A stretch of DNA of 64,000 bases from assembly GCA_023168345.1 (NCBI GenBank), contig AP025689.1, forward strand, positions 1,858,001 to 1,922,000, in the 5' to 3' direction. The notes below the pieces were generated by a model. That model was not told the origin of the DNA. It searched no databases and saw only the letters and a list, made by a program, of their open reading frames with translations. Made by a program: the position numbers and the translations under genes. Below are positions 8,070 to 21,482 of this stretch, piece by piece. This DNA is from Lysinibacillus sp. PLM2. GTDB taxonomy: Bacteria > Bacillota > Bacilli > Bacillales_A > Planococcaceae. Positions within the stretch are counted from its first letter, which is position 1, and each line of letters starts with the position of its first letter.

Positions 8070-8101
8070 AGCATTGATCCAACTCGGATGAATGCTTTTT
8101 T
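8070..8101 (+). terminator. Terminator after the CBO0543 pair
   Basis: AGCATT (8070-8075) pairs with AATGCT (8091-8096), extended by ATCC/GGAT inside after one mismatch, followed by six T. Confidence 0.7.
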
Positions 8102-8211
8102 GACCTATACGTTCAATATAAACAAATTGGCTATTCTTATTAGTATAGAAAGTAGTATATGAATAGAACCATTTGCGAAGAATAGTGACAATAGAGGAGA
8201 TTATTCTTGAT

Positions 8212-8673
8212 ATGATCGGACTTATTATTGCGGTTATTTTTTTTAATACTGTTGCTTTTATTACCGTTAAACAACTCACTAAAAGTCAAATGGCACATAT
8301 GTGGATATTTACAATTCTATTACATTTACTTGTAGATCTTTATTTAGGACTTAAATATCATGGTTATTATTACTTTAATAAAGGAATTGAATGGATAGAT
8401 TTGCCAGCGGTTACTTTAATAACCCCACCCGTAGTTCTGTTGTTTCTAAATAGATTTCCTTTTCGCGATTCTTTTTTAAAACGATTTGTTTATATTATTT
8501 TATGGTCCATAGTGCCTGTCATTTATGAAGCCCTAGCTTTACTTCCTCAACCATGGGGCTTTTTCCATTATGGATGGTGGAAATTGACATATTCAGCAAT
8601 TGTTTATCCTGTTCTTCTAACTATTATAGTGTCTTATTATATGTGGATTTGTCACTTGGAGAAGAAAAATTAG
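8212..8673 (+). CDS. Small polytopic membrane protein, related to its upstream neighbours
   Basis: 153 aa with five predicted helices. The overall layout (a helix ending in HLLVDLYLGLKYHGYYYF, then FLNRFPF and a final WGFFHYGWWKLTYSAIVYP) resembles the CBO0543-like pair just upstream, but similarity is weak. Start choice is uncertain. ATG 8212 lies 12 bases after GAGGAG, while a longer TTG form at 8173 has no ribosome site. It is separated from the pair by a terminator, so it is its own unit or leads into the next two genes. Confidence 0.55.
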   Translation: MIGLIIAVIFFNTVAFITVKQLTKSQMAHMWIFTILLHLLVDLYLGLKYHGYYYFNKGIEWIDLPAVTLITPPVVLLFLNRFPFRDSFLKRFVYIILWSIVPVIYEALALLPQPWGFFHYGWWKLTYSAIVYPVLLTIIVSYYMWICHLEKKN

Positions 8674-8771
8674 AAAAAGCCATTATATAGTGACGACAGT
8701 TTTGCACCAATTAGTACGAGGCAATACACATTTGGAATGTATATCAATCATTTTCTAAGGAGCAGCAGTAA

Positions 8772-9560
8772 ATGAACAACTATACAAATGATAATACAAC
8801 CAGACGTTATAAGGCACATGTGAGTATTCTTGGTACAACTCAATTACATCTAAGAAATCCATATATAGTTGCTTGGTGGTCCGCTGCGTTTCCTGGATTT
8901 GGGCATCTTCTCTTATCTAAATACCTAAGAGGATATTCTCTTTTTATTTGGGAGATTCTCGTAAATAATATGTCTCATCTAAATCATGCTATTATGTATT
9001 CATTTACTGGGAATATTGAAATGGCAAAAGAGGTTCTTGAACCAAGATGGCTTCTTTTATATTTACCTGTTTATATTTTTGGAATTTGGGATAGCTACAG
9101 AACAACAGTGGATATGAACAAAGTCTTTATACTAGCAGAGCGGGAAAATGCCATGTATAATTCTTTCGTTATTGGAGGGTTGGAAATTAATTATTTAGAT
9201 AAAAGAAGACCAATAATGGCGATAATATGGTCCTTTTTCACACCTGGATTAGGTCAATTATATATCCACCGAGTGATAACTGCTATTTTTATTATGGCCT
9301 TTATGATTGTTTTTGTTTATTTTTCAAATGTTCTAATAGCTGTTCATTACCTTTTTCTTGGAGAGATTAAACAGGCAACAGAAGTTCTTAACCCCCAATG
9401 GTTTTTATTTATCCCTTCGCAAATAGGCTTTGCTGTTTATGATGCTTACATTAATACAGTAGAAAATAATAAACTATTTGAAAGTGAGCAACGAAAATAT
9501 TTACAGAAGAACTATCAACAATATCGTATTAAAATATCAGCATCAAATGAGGTGAAATAA
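8772..9560 (+). CDS. Internally duplicated membrane protein, unknown function
   Basis: 262 aa made of two similar halves. Residues ~28-116 (NPYIVAWWSAAFPGFGHLLL ... EVLEPRWLLLYLP ... WDSYRTTVDMNK) match residues ~146-234 (RRPIMAIIWSFFTPGLGQLY ... EVLNPQWFLFIP ... YDAYINTVENNK). Each half has three membrane segments, a P-G-(F/L)-G-(H/Q)-L turn near its first helix, an E-V-L-x-P-x-W motif between helices two and three, and a D-x-Y-x-x-T-V tail. The P-G-x-G-x turn recalls TM2-type small membrane domains. The start follows AAGGAG. The downstream gene begins two bases after its stop. I do not recognise a named family. Confidence 0.7.
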   Translation: MNNYTNDNTTRRYKAHVSILGTTQLHLRNPYIVAWWSAAFPGFGHLLLSKYLRGYSLFIWEILVNNMSHLNHAIMYSFTGNIEMAKEVLEPRWLLLYLPVYIFGIWDSYRTTVDMNKVFILAERENAMYNSFVIGGLEINYLDKRRPIMAIIWSFFTPGLGQLYIHRVITAIFIMAFMIVFVYFSNVLIAVHYLFLGEIKQATEVLNPQWFLFIPSQIGFAVYDAYINTVENNKLFESEQRKYLQKNYQQYRIKISASNEVK

Positions 9561-9561
9561 C

Positions 9562-10023
9562 TTGCAAATATTTTCCACATTTGAACATTCAACTTATATC
9601 GAATTAGCAATAACTGCTGTAGAGGAAGTAGGGGTACAAAAGGAAAATATTCTTGCTGTACCGCTTATGAACAGGGTTCAAGAAAGAAAATTATTCGATA
9701 CTCTTCATCGAGCAGATGGGATTAGTTTGTTAGATAAAGGGGCAGCAATCGGAACAGCATTTTCAGTTATTGGAACATGTATAGGTTTCGTATTAGAATG
9801 GGGCCCGATTATTTGGGGGTTAATAGGCGCTGCAATAGGATTTATAATTGGATTTATGATTGATTTCATCATTTATAAAGTCATCCATAAAAGAAAAAGG
9901 GTATTAAAGGGTAAGCACTCAGAAGTTGTTTTAGTAATTAATTGCCCTGATGAACTAGCGGAGAGAGTGGAACAATTGCTGTGGGATCACCTTGCATTAG
10001 GCGTAGCAAAATTAGAAGGTTAG
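9562..10023 (+). CDS. Glycine-zipper membrane protein, unknown function
   Basis: 153 aa. The first ~65 residues look soluble and mixed alpha/beta. Residues ~69-110 are a glycine-zipper membrane stretch (GAAIGTAFSVIG, then GAAIGFIIGFMID), followed by a basic loop (HKRKR) and a soluble C-terminal domain that ends VEQLLWDHLALGVAKLEG. The start is TTG at 9562, six bases after GAGGTG, and the gene follows the duplicated membrane protein by one base, so they share a transcript. The small soluble N- and C-domains around a glycine zipper suggest a stress-type envelope protein, but I cannot name a family. Confidence 0.65.
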   Translation: MQIFSTFEHSTYIELAITAVEEVGVQKENILAVPLMNRVQERKLFDTLHRADGISLLDKGAAIGTAFSVIGTCIGFVLEWGPIIWGLIGAAIGFIIGFMIDFIIYKVIHKRKRVLKGKHSEVVLVINCPDELAERVEQLLWDHLALGVAKLEG

Positions 10024-10060
10024 ATTTACTTTACAATTACTTTGTAACGGGTGAGTTCTT

Positions 10061-10102
10061 GAAATGACTTGAGCCTCTTAATGTGCTGAAGTCATTTCTT
10101 TT
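10061..10102 (+). terminator. Terminator after the membrane-protein cluster
   Basis: GAAATGACTT (10061-10070) pairs perfectly with AAGTCATTTC (10089-10098), followed by a short T run. There is no T run on the other strand, so it serves the plus-strand genes. Confidence 0.7.
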
Positions 10103-10123
10103 AAACACTCGCAAATTTAAAAT

Positions 10124-11065
10124 TTAATATTGTCTTAAGATAGTATTTAGCTTCATTTTTATACATTCAATTAATTCAACCGGACTTTTAACTAAAGCTT
10201 CTGTACCGTAATTAATAAAATACTCAGCAAAATAGTGAAGATCACCCTCTGATATTTCACTCTTTAAAAAACCAGTACCATTTTCTCTTAATTTCAATTC
10301 GCTATTAGGCCAGCTGAAGTGATTAAATTTTTCAATACCTTTACTCGTGAATTCAACATATAATTGATAAGTTTTTTTCTCTTTATTTATAAGTGTAAAA
10401 CGGTTATTTAAATTAATTTTTTCTAAGTTAATTGGTTGAGTTTTATCATCATATTTCACTTGCTTTATCCTGTCACAGCGAAAAACACGATAGTCCATTC
10501 TTAAAAAGTCATAAGCTGGACAATACCATTTACCGTCCCTCGCATAAATTCCAATAGGCTGAATACTTCTATTAGTTGATTTATCACTTGCTTCATAATG
10601 TATATTAATGACAATCTGTTCTATGGATGCTTCTAATAATTGTTTTAAAAAAGGGATTTCATCTTTTTGGTAAATAGAGTAAAAATCAACTCGATTGATC
10701 ATTTTATCAATACGGTCTCTTACATCTCCTGAAAGATTTAAGTAAAATTTCTTTTTAATAGATTCATATTCAGTTTCAAAGGGAAGGGAAATGTAATGTC
10801 TTAATGCATGGATCGCAAAGAAAATAGAAATTGCTTCATGTTCGCTAAAAGCAATTGGCGGTAAAATTCTTTCATTTAAAACTTGATACCCACCGTGAGG
10901 GCCTGTCTCGGAATATAATGGTACTCCCATCTCACTCAAATCCTGCATATCTCTTAAAATCGTTCTTTTCGAAACTCCAAACTCCTGTGCTAATTCCCCA
11001 ACAGTAAACCGTTTTTTACGATTTACCATCATAATAAGTTCATTTAATCTTTTTGCTTTAGACAT
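10124..11065 (-). CDS. YafY-type HTH/WYL domain transcriptional regulator
   Basis: 313 aa. Residues ~4-60 form a DeoR-like winged helix (RLNELIMMVNRKKRFTVGEL, recognition helix FGVSKRTILRDMQDL, wing ETGPHGGYQVL). Residues ~135-225 hold a WYL domain (QPIGIYARDGKWYCPAYDFL, then RVFRCDRIKQV), followed by the WCX C-terminal extension. WYL domains bind nucleic acid or nucleotide-like ligands and commonly switch regulators of DNA-damage or stress genes. The chosen start, ATG at 11065, follows GGAGGT by four bases; a longer form reaching 11095 lacks a ribosome site. Divergent from a DinB gene across a palindrome, so it probably controls that gene and itself (inference). Confidence 0.85.
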   Translation of the reverse strand: MSKAKRLNELIMMVNRKKRFTVGELAQEFGVSKRTILRDMQDLSEMGVPLYSETGPHGGYQVLNERILPPIAFSEHEAISIFFAIHALRHYISLPFETEYESIKKKFYLNLSGDVRDRIDKMINRVDFYSIYQKDEIPFLKQLLEASIEQIVINIHYEASDKSTNRSIQPIGIYARDGKWYCPAYDFLRMDYRVFRCDRIKQVKYDDKTQPINLEKINLNNRFTLINKEKKTYQLYVEFTSKGIEKFNHFSWPNSELKLRENGTGFLKSEISEGDLHYFAEYFINYGTEALVKSPVELIECIKMKLNTILRQY

Positions 11066-11088
11066 TTCTACCTCCAATAAAAAGAACG

Positions 11089-11105
11089 GTGACATTAGTT
11101 GTCAC
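11089..11105. promoter_or_regulatory. Palindrome between divergent WYL regulator and DinB gene
   Basis: GTGACA and TGTCAC are perfect inverted 6-mers with a 5-bp centre, placed 24 bases upstream of the regulator start and 60 bases upstream of the dinB-like start. Candidate operator of the WYL regulator. Confidence 0.4.
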
Positions 11106-11164
11106 TATTATAGTTTATAATCTCCAATAGAAACAGAAAAATATCTTAAGGTGGAGGTAAAAAA

Positions 11165-11668
11165 ATGTATGTAACAATTAAAGATTTTTTACATGAATGG
11201 AATAGGGAAGCGCTGTTAACTGAAAAGGTTTTAAAAGATTTAACAGACGAATCATTAAAACAAAAAGTTTATTCAGAAGGCAGAACTTTAGGAAGAATTG
11301 CTTGGCATTTGACGACGACAATCCCGGACTATTTAGCAGAATTTGGCTTGAACATAGACGAACTAGAAAATAAAGAAAAGGTCCCAACATCAGCCTCGGA
11401 TATTTATAGAATTTTTAAAACCATTAGCGCGGTTGCAGCTAAAACTTTAGAAGTTCAATGGACAGATGATGATTTAAAGAAAGTGCAAATTGCATTTGGA
11501 AGAGAAGAGTCAAATGCTCAAATTTTAATGGGGCTAATTAAACATATTATCCATCATCGTGGACAAATTACAGTTTTAATGCGCCAAGCAGGTATTAAAC
11601 CTTTTGGCGTATATGGACCACCTAAAGAAGACTGGGTCCATTTAGGGGTAGAAAATCCACCACTTTAA
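11165..11668 (+). CDS. DinB/YfiT-like four-helix metalloprotein
   Basis: 167 aa. DinB superfamily features: helix 1 FLHEWNREALLTEKVLKDL, helix 2 with GRIAWHLT (His48 as metal ligand), and a later helix with LIKHIIHHRGQITVLMRQAG carrying the second and third histidines (HxxxHHR region). These three His residues normally bind a divalent metal; bacillithiol-dependent transferases belong to this fold. The C-terminal KPFGVYGPPKEDW is typical. The ribosome site GGTGGAGG precedes ATG. It lies opposite a WYL regulator and 66 bases before a GyrI-like gene, probably one operon for a stress or small-molecule response. Confidence 0.88.
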   Translation: MYVTIKDFLHEWNREALLTEKVLKDLTDESLKQKVYSEGRTLGRIAWHLTTTIPDYLAEFGLNIDELENKEKVPTSASDIYRIFKTISAVAAKTLEVQWTDDDLKKVQIAFGREESNAQILMGLIKHIIHHRGQITVLMRQAGIKPFGVYGPPKEDWVHLGVENPPL

Positions 11669-11734
11669 TATTTGGTGTTCATCTCAAAAGGACGTTTTCT
11701 TGAACTAATAGACTCATAAAAAGGGGACTTAAAA

Positions 11735-12130
11735 ATGAATCTGACAATACTTAATAGCATTAGAACGAATAACTTTAATGATCAAAATATAATGCAAAAG
11801 ATTTCAAAAATGTGGAGTGAAGCATCAAATTTTTTAAGCAGTCAAGATAAAGTGCTTTATGGTTTGTACTATAACTACGAAAGTGATTATAAAGGGGACT
11901 ATACTTTAAGTGTTGCGATTGAGGACATTGAAAACGAATCGTCAATTAATATTCCAATTACACCATATAAGATTTTTAAAGTGGAGTCATCAGATGAATT
12001 TGGCATACTAAATACTTGGAAAGAAATATGGAATCTTGAGGAAAAAGGAATTCTAGAGAGAGCATATTCATTTGATTTTGAAAAATATGATCATAATGGT
12101 CAAATAGAGATTCACATTGCAATTAAATAG
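11735..12130 (+). CDS. GyrI-like/AraC-effector-type small-molecule binding protein
   Basis: 131 aa, a single domain. The segments DKVLYGLYYNYESDYKGDYT, LSVAIED, then YKIFKVESSDEFGILNTWKE and IWNLEEKGILERAYSFDFEKYD have the order and sizes seen in stand-alone GyrI-like effector-binding proteins. These bind drugs and other amphipathic ligands without a DNA-binding part. Start ATG 11735 follows AAAGGGG. Position after the DinB gene suggests co-expression under the divergent WYL regulator. The assignment is by pattern only; it could be a plain hypothetical with the same fold. Confidence 0.65.
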   Translation: MNLTILNSIRTNNFNDQNIMQKISKMWSEASNFLSSQDKVLYGLYYNYESDYKGDYTLSVAIEDIENESSINIPITPYKIFKVESSDEFGILNTWKEIWNLEEKGILERAYSFDFEKYDHNGQIEIHIAIK

Positions 12131-12290
12131 CTAGTAAGATAAAGAGTTAGGATGGGATAAAGCTGGTAGTAAGAGGTTACCAGTTCAATGTACTGTTTAA
12201 TTATTAAATTTTGCTATTCTTTTATTAATCTTTGTATTCATCTGGGAGAAATTTTATCATTCGTGATACTAATACGCCGATAGAAAGCAT

Positions 12291-12328
12291 AAAAACCTGC
12301 TCAATTTTCGTCACTTGAGTAGGTTTTT
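12291..12328 (+). terminator. Terminator after the DinB/GyrI-like genes
   Basis: AAAAACCTGCTCAA (12291-12304) pairs with TTGAGTAGGTTTTT (12315-12328), one mismatch. The A and T flanks allow use from either strand. Confidence 0.75.
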
Positions 12329-12425
12329 ATTGTACTAAATATACCTTTAATAGAGATCATTGCAAAGTGATTCTACAACTTAATATTTATTAGGGAACAG
12401 TACTAATACTTTTTTTGGTTTTTTT

Positions 12426-12563
<138 letters not shown>

Positions 12564-12980
12564 GATTTTAATTGTATCGACGATGATCAATCCGCGAATT
12601 AACACTTATTATGTCAAATTTATTTTTCTAATAGTTTCTAACAACGCTTATTTTTACGGAATTTACTTTTAAACCAAATATAATTTCCTATTATAAGATA
12701 CTGTTAATATTTACAATTTTATTTTTTTTGTATTTCTACTAAAATTTTTAATTCCAAATATATACTTATTTTTCACTATCGACAACTTGTCAATACTTAA
12801 AAAAACGTTGATATTCTGCTTCGTGTAAGGTCTGTTTCAATCTCTAACTACCTTTCTATGCAATAAATATATCGTTTAAAACAATTATTTCTGTTTTGTT
12901 CGTATATTTTAAAATATTTTTTTAAAATTAATTTCTACAAAACTATTGCAATTTTGTGAACTAATAAATAAAATGAAAAT

Positions 12981-13008
12981 TGTAAAATCTATTAACTAGA
13001 ATTTTACA
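12981..13008. promoter_or_regulatory. Long palindrome upstream of the acetate-type symporter operon
   Basis: TGTAAAAT (12981-12988) and ATTTTACA (13001-13008) are perfect inverted 8-mers. The next bases, CTA and TAG, extend the symmetry with one bulged base. It lies ~40 bases before the DUF485 start, where an operator would act. Binding protein unknown. Confidence 0.4.
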
Positions 13009-13049
13009 GTCACAAAGCAGAAAATATAATCAAAAATGGGGGTATGTTT

Positions 13050-13370
13050 ATGGCGGATAATCAAAAAGCGATTGATTACGACAAAATTGCTGAATTGGAA
13101 TCCTTTAAACAGCTTACAAAGAAGAAAAACAAATTCTTATGGACGCTTACCGCAATATTCCTTGCAGCTTACATGTTGTTACCAATCCTAACGTCTTACA
13201 CTACGATTCTACACCAGAAAGCCATCGGGGGAATTACTTGGGTATGGATTTATTCTGCTGGGTTATTCATCATGACTTGGGGACTTGCCCACTTTTATGT
13301 TTCAAGAGCAAATCGTTATGATAAAGATGCTCAAGAAGTCATCGATGAATATGAAAGAGGTGCTAATTAA
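13050..13370 (+). CDS. DUF485 membrane protein, partner of the symporter
   Basis: 106 aa. A hydrophilic N-terminus (~30 residues) precedes two membrane helices (about 34-58 and 68-90) and a charged tail, the DUF485 architecture of E. coli YjcH, which is encoded just before the acetate permease ActP. ATG 13050 sits seven bases after GGGGG; ATG 13044, two codons earlier, is only one base away from it and is rejected. Its TAA overlaps the symporter's ATG by one base, so translation is coupled. It is thought to assist the symporter; its mechanism is unknown. Confidence 0.88.
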   Translation: MADNQKAIDYDKIAELESFKQLTKKKNKFLWTLTAIFLAAYMLLPILTSYTTILHQKAIGGITWVWIYSAGLFIMTWGLAHFYVSRANRYDKDAQEVIDEYERGAN

Positions 13371-14923
13371 TGAATTCAATTAGTCCAATCGCAATTATTA
13401 TGTTCTTAGGAATAGTAGGTTTAACTTTAGTTATTACTTGGTGGGCATCGAAAAGAACTAGTACCGCTAGTGACTTTTACACTGCTGGTGGCGGTTTGAA
13501 AGGTTGGCAAAATGGACTAGCTATCTCTGGTGACTACTTATCTGCTGCTTCATTTTTAGGTATTGCAGGATCTATCGCACTAACAGGTTTTGATGGATTT
13601 TATTTCTCTCTTGGTTACTTAGTTGCTTATTTAGTGGTTTTATATATTGTTGCTGAACCATTACGTAACCTTGGTAAATTTACGTTAGCAGACATGATCA
13701 CTGCACGTTTTGATAAAGCAAAAGTTCGTGGTACCGCTGCATTAAGCTCAATTGTAATCGTTTTATTTTATATGATCGCACAGCTTGTTGGTGCTGGTGC
13801 ACTTATTCAATTATTATTCGGTCTTGATTACTGGGTGGCTGTACTTCTTGTAGGTTTCATGATGACAGTCTACGTATTATTCGGTGGTATGACAGCAACT
13901 TCTTGGGTACAAATTATTAAAGCTGTACTATTAATGTTTGGTACTATCATTATTTCATTCTTAGTTTTAAAAGAATTCAATTTCAACATTTTAACAATGT
14001 TCGAACGTATGACTACAGAAACGAGTCATGGACAAGCTTATTTAAATCCAGGTTTAAAATATTCTAATGGAATTGATACAATTTCAATGTTAATCGCTTT
14101 AGTATTAGGTACTGCAGGTTTACCACACATTTTAATGCGTTTCTTCACAGTAAAAGATGCGAAAACAGCTCGTTCTTCAGTAATCTGGGCAACTTGGATC
14201 GTAGGTTTATTCTACGTATTAACAATTTTCTTAGGTTTTGGTGCTGCTGCATTCGTAGGTGCAGATGTTATTGTTGAAGCAAATGCTGCAGGTAACATGG
14301 CTGCCCCACTTCTTGCACAAGCTTTAGGTGGAGACGTATTATTCTCATTCGTGTGTGCTGTTGCCTTTGCAACTATTTTAGCGGTAGTAGCTGGTTTAGT
14401 ACTTTCAGGTGCTTCAGCACTATCACATGATATTTACGGTCAAATTATTAAAAAAGGTAAAGTTACTGAAAAAGAGCAAGTTGTCGCTGCTCGTGTAGGA
14501 TCATTAATTATTTCAGTAGTTTCAATTTTACTAGCATTAGGTGCACAAACTTTAAACGTAGCATTCTTAGTTTCATTAGCATTCTGTATCGCCGCTTCTG
14601 CTAACTTACCAGTTATTATTTATACAATTTATTGGAAGCGTTTCAACACAACAGGTGCTGTTACTGCTATGTTATCTGGTTTAATTTCTGCATTAATTTT
14701 AGTTGCTGTATCTCCAAACGTATGGAATCCAACTCCAGGTGCTGCGATCTTTGTTGGTGAGCCATTAGTGCTCTTAACAAATCCAGCGATTGTATCAGTT
14801 CCGCTTGGTTTTATTGGCGGATGGATTGGTACCCTACTATCTAAAGAAGTTGACACTGCTAAATACCGTGAAGTTGAGGTTAAAGCGCAAACAGGTATTT
14901 CAGTACACGATGTTTCACACTAA
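13370..14923 (+). CDS. Solute:sodium symporter, ActP-like cation/acetate symporter
   Basis: 517 aa with about 13 helices. SSS family marks include the early DFYTAGGGLKGWQNGLAISGDYLSAASFLG segment (quoted in two parts: DFYTAGGGLKGWQNG and LAISGDYLSAASFLG), LADMITARF after helix 3, and GLPHILMRFFTVKDAKTARS in the middle, the signature region of acetate/short-chain acid permeases. With its DUF485 partner this arrangement matches yjcH-actP. It should take up acetate or a similar monocarboxylate with Na+. No acs gene is adjacent, so the substrate is inferred from the subfamily. Base composition is slightly richer in codons ending in T or A than neighbouring genes, as in highly expressed genes. Confidence 0.88.
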   Translation: MNSISPIAIIMFLGIVGLTLVITWWASKRTSTASDFYTAGGGLKGWQNGLAISGDYLSAASFLGIAGSIALTGFDGFYFSLGYLVAYLVVLYIVAEPLRNLGKFTLADMITARFDKAKVRGTAALSSIVIVLFYMIAQLVGAGALIQLLFGLDYWVAVLLVGFMMTVYVLFGGMTATSWVQIIKAVLLMFGTIIISFLVLKEFNFNILTMFERMTTETSHGQAYLNPGLKYSNGIDTISMLIALVLGTAGLPHILMRFFTVKDAKTARSSVIWATWIVGLFYVLTIFLGFGAAAFVGADVIVEANAAGNMAAPLLAQALGGDVLFSFVCAVAFATILAVVAGLVLSGASALSHDIYGQIIKKGKVTEKEQVVAARVGSLIISVVSILLALGAQTLNVAFLVSLAFCIAASANLPVIIYTIYWKRFNTTGAVTAMLSGLISALILVAVSPNVWNPTPGAAIFVGEPLVLLTNPAIVSVPLGFIGGWIGTLLSKEVDTAKYREVEVKAQTGISVHDVSH

Positions 14924-14934
14924 ACTAAAAAATC

Positions 14935-14968
14935 AAAACTCTCGAGTGCTAGTACTCGAGAGTTTTTT
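14935..14968. terminator. Bidirectional terminator between convergent genes
   Basis: AAAACTCTCGAGT (14935-14947) and ACTCGAGAGTTTT (14954-14966) form a perfect 13-bp stem, with A and T runs outside. It separates the symporter from the convergent EamA gene. Confidence 0.9.
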
Positions 14969-14974
14969 AATTTT

Positions 14975-15889
14975 CTACTGTTCTGGGACGTGATCTACTT
15001 TCTTTTTAAATGATAATATGAAAATAGTACTTAGAATACATAGTGTACCAATCCAATCTATCCATCCAAAAGAAACTCCTAAAAATAGTACAGCTGTAAA
15101 AGCTGCAGATAATGGTTCAGCACATGCTAGTAAACTTGTTTCAGAGGCAGATAAATATTTTAAGCTCTGTAAGTAACAATAGAAAGAAACTACTGTTCCA
15201 CATACTACAACAAATAAAAATGCAAAGTTTGTACTTACATACCATTCCCCTACAAATTGCCATGGTGGGTGCACAAAGCTAAATACGAATCCCCCTACGA
15301 TCATTCCCCAGCCTACTACAATCATCGACCCCCAACGTTGTAATAATTTAATCGGTTGGATTGTGTAAAAAGCAAGACCGAAAGCAGAAAGTAATCCCCA
15401 AATTAAACCTTCCTTTGAGATTGCTAAACTATTCACATTTCCATGTGTCACAAGTAAAAATGTACCGATCAATGCTAATAAAACTGCTGTTATTTCTTTG
15501 AATTTTGGCATTCGCTTTGCTAGTAAAATAAAATAGCTCGTTACAAGTGCAGGTCCTAGGTATTGTAAAATTGTTGCTGTAGCAGCATTTGAATGATTAA
15601 TTGCTGCTAAATATGTATACTGTACTCCGATCATACCTACGATTCCGAACAATATTATTCCTAGCACATCAGCTTTTTGTCGCCAAATATCAAAAATACG
15701 TTTTCCTTCAAAACGATAAGCGATAATAATTAGAAGAAAACCGGCTGATAATAATCTAACAGTTGTTAACCATTCGGTACTTATATGGAGTGACTGAAAT
15801 AGATATTGTGATACAGTACCAGATACTCCCCAAAATGTAGCAGCAATTAGTACTAAAAAAATTCCCTTGCCGCGGTCATTCATTGCCAT
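14975..15889 (-). CDS. EamA/DMT family transporter
   Basis: 304 aa, ten helices in two EamA repeats. The first repeat begins GIFLVLIAATFWGVSGTVSQ and includes ATILQYLGPALV; the second begins LIWGLLSAFGLAFYTIQP and ends in SLLACAEPLSAAFTAVLFLG, the matching EamA signatures. Drug/metabolite transporters of this group export amino acids, carboxylates or amines; the substrate is unknown. The start, ATG at 15889, lies seven bases after GGAGG; longer in-frame starts reach 15952 but have no ribosome site. Monocistronic, convergent with the symporter. Confidence 0.85.
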   Translation of the reverse strand: MAMNDRGKGIFLVLIAATFWGVSGTVSQYLFQSLHISTEWLTTVRLLSAGFLLIIIAYRFEGKRIFDIWRQKADVLGIILFGIVGMIGVQYTYLAAINHSNAATATILQYLGPALVTSYFILLAKRMPKFKEITAVLLALIGTFLLVTHGNVNSLAISKEGLIWGLLSAFGLAFYTIQPIKLLQRWGSMIVVGWGMIVGGFVFSFVHPPWQFVGEWYVSTNFAFLFVVVCGTVVSFYCYLQSLKYLSASETSLLACAEPLSAAFTAVLFLGVSFGWIDWIGTLCILSTIFILSFKKKVDHVPEQ

Positions 15890-15974
15890 ATTGTTTCCTC
15901 CATTTGTTTTGCCGAATGACATAATGTTAGTATTTTTTCTAATTTTTTTCAATAATAAAAATATTTTTGTTAAA

Positions 15975-16002
15975 AAAGGACTCAGAATAATCTGAGTCCT
16001 TT
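15975..16002. terminator. Terminator of parE-parC
   Basis: AAAGGACTCAGA and TCTGAGTCCTTT form a perfect 12-bp stem with a 4-nt loop. On the minus strand it is followed by a T run, six bases after the parC stop. Confidence 0.9.
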
Positions 16003-16008
16003 AAGTTT

Positions 16009-20854
<4,846 letters not shown>

Positions 20855-21457
20855 ATGGTTATTGCAATTATTATAATTTGTGCTTATTTACTTGGGTCAA
20901 TTCCATCCGGTTTGTGGATCGGAAAAATCTTTTATAAAATTGATATACGTGAGCATGGTAGTGGGAATTTAGGTGCAACGAACAGTTTCAGAACTTTGGG
21001 GAAAAAAGCTGGAATTGCTGTTACGGTCATCGATATTTTAAAAGGAACTGCAGCTACACTATTACCTTTAATTCCATATTTTTCAGATTCAACAGTACAT
21101 CCATTAATCTTAGGAGGAATAGCTGTATTTGGACATATGTTCCCTATCTTTGCTGGCTTCCGAGGAGGTAAAGCAGTTGCTACATCCGGAGGAGTACTGC
21201 TTGGTTATTCTTGGCCATTTTTTATAGTATTGATACTAGCGTTTATTATTGCATTAAAAATATCAAAAATGGTTAGCTTCTCTTCAATGGTTGCAGCTGT
21301 AGTTGGTCTTATTTATAGCATTGTAAATATGATTATCAATCACGATTATGCATTATTTATCCTAATCGTTCTTCTGGCTTCTTTTATTTTTTATAGACAC
21401 CGCGCAAATATTAAACGAATTAGAGAAGGTACTGAACCAAAAGTTAAATGGTTATAG
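20855..21457 (+). CDS. plsY: Glycerol-3-phosphate acyltransferase PlsY
   Basis: 200 aa, with about five membrane helices. PlsY transfers the acyl group from acyl-phosphate to sn-glycerol 3-phosphate, giving lysophosphatidate in membrane lipid synthesis. Its three conserved cytoplasmic motifs are visible: GSIPSG near residue 14, [20 protein letters not shown] (~33-52), and [21 protein letters not shown] (in two parts: [15 protein letters not shown] and VATSGG; ~90-110). Start ATG follows GAAAGGA. The parE-divergent position and the downstream yneR homologue match the B. subtilis yneR-plsY(yneS)-parE region. Confidence 0.96.
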   Translation: MVIAIIIICAYLLGSIPSGLWIGKIFYKIDIREHGSGNLGATNSFRTLGKKAGIAVTVIDILKGTAATLLPLIPYFSDSTVHPLILGGIAVFGHMFPIFAGFRGGKAVATSGGVLLGYSWPFFIVLILAFIIALKISKMVSFSSMVAAVVGLIYSIVNMIINHDYALFILIVLLASFIFYRHRANIKRIREGTEPKVKWL

Positions 21458-21482
21458 GATCATAACAAAGGGGATGGGCAGA

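Noticed and set aside
8724-8744. Dyad ATACACATT-N3-AATGTATAT before the duplicated membrane protein
   Set aside because: 8 of 9 positions match, but in AT-rich DNA such short dyads are frequent and no regulator or promoter frames it.
12226-12300. Minus-strand 21-codon stretch MLSIGVLVSRMIKF...
   Set aside because: Too short, no ribosome site, overlaps the terminator region; possibly a gene scrap but not identifiable.
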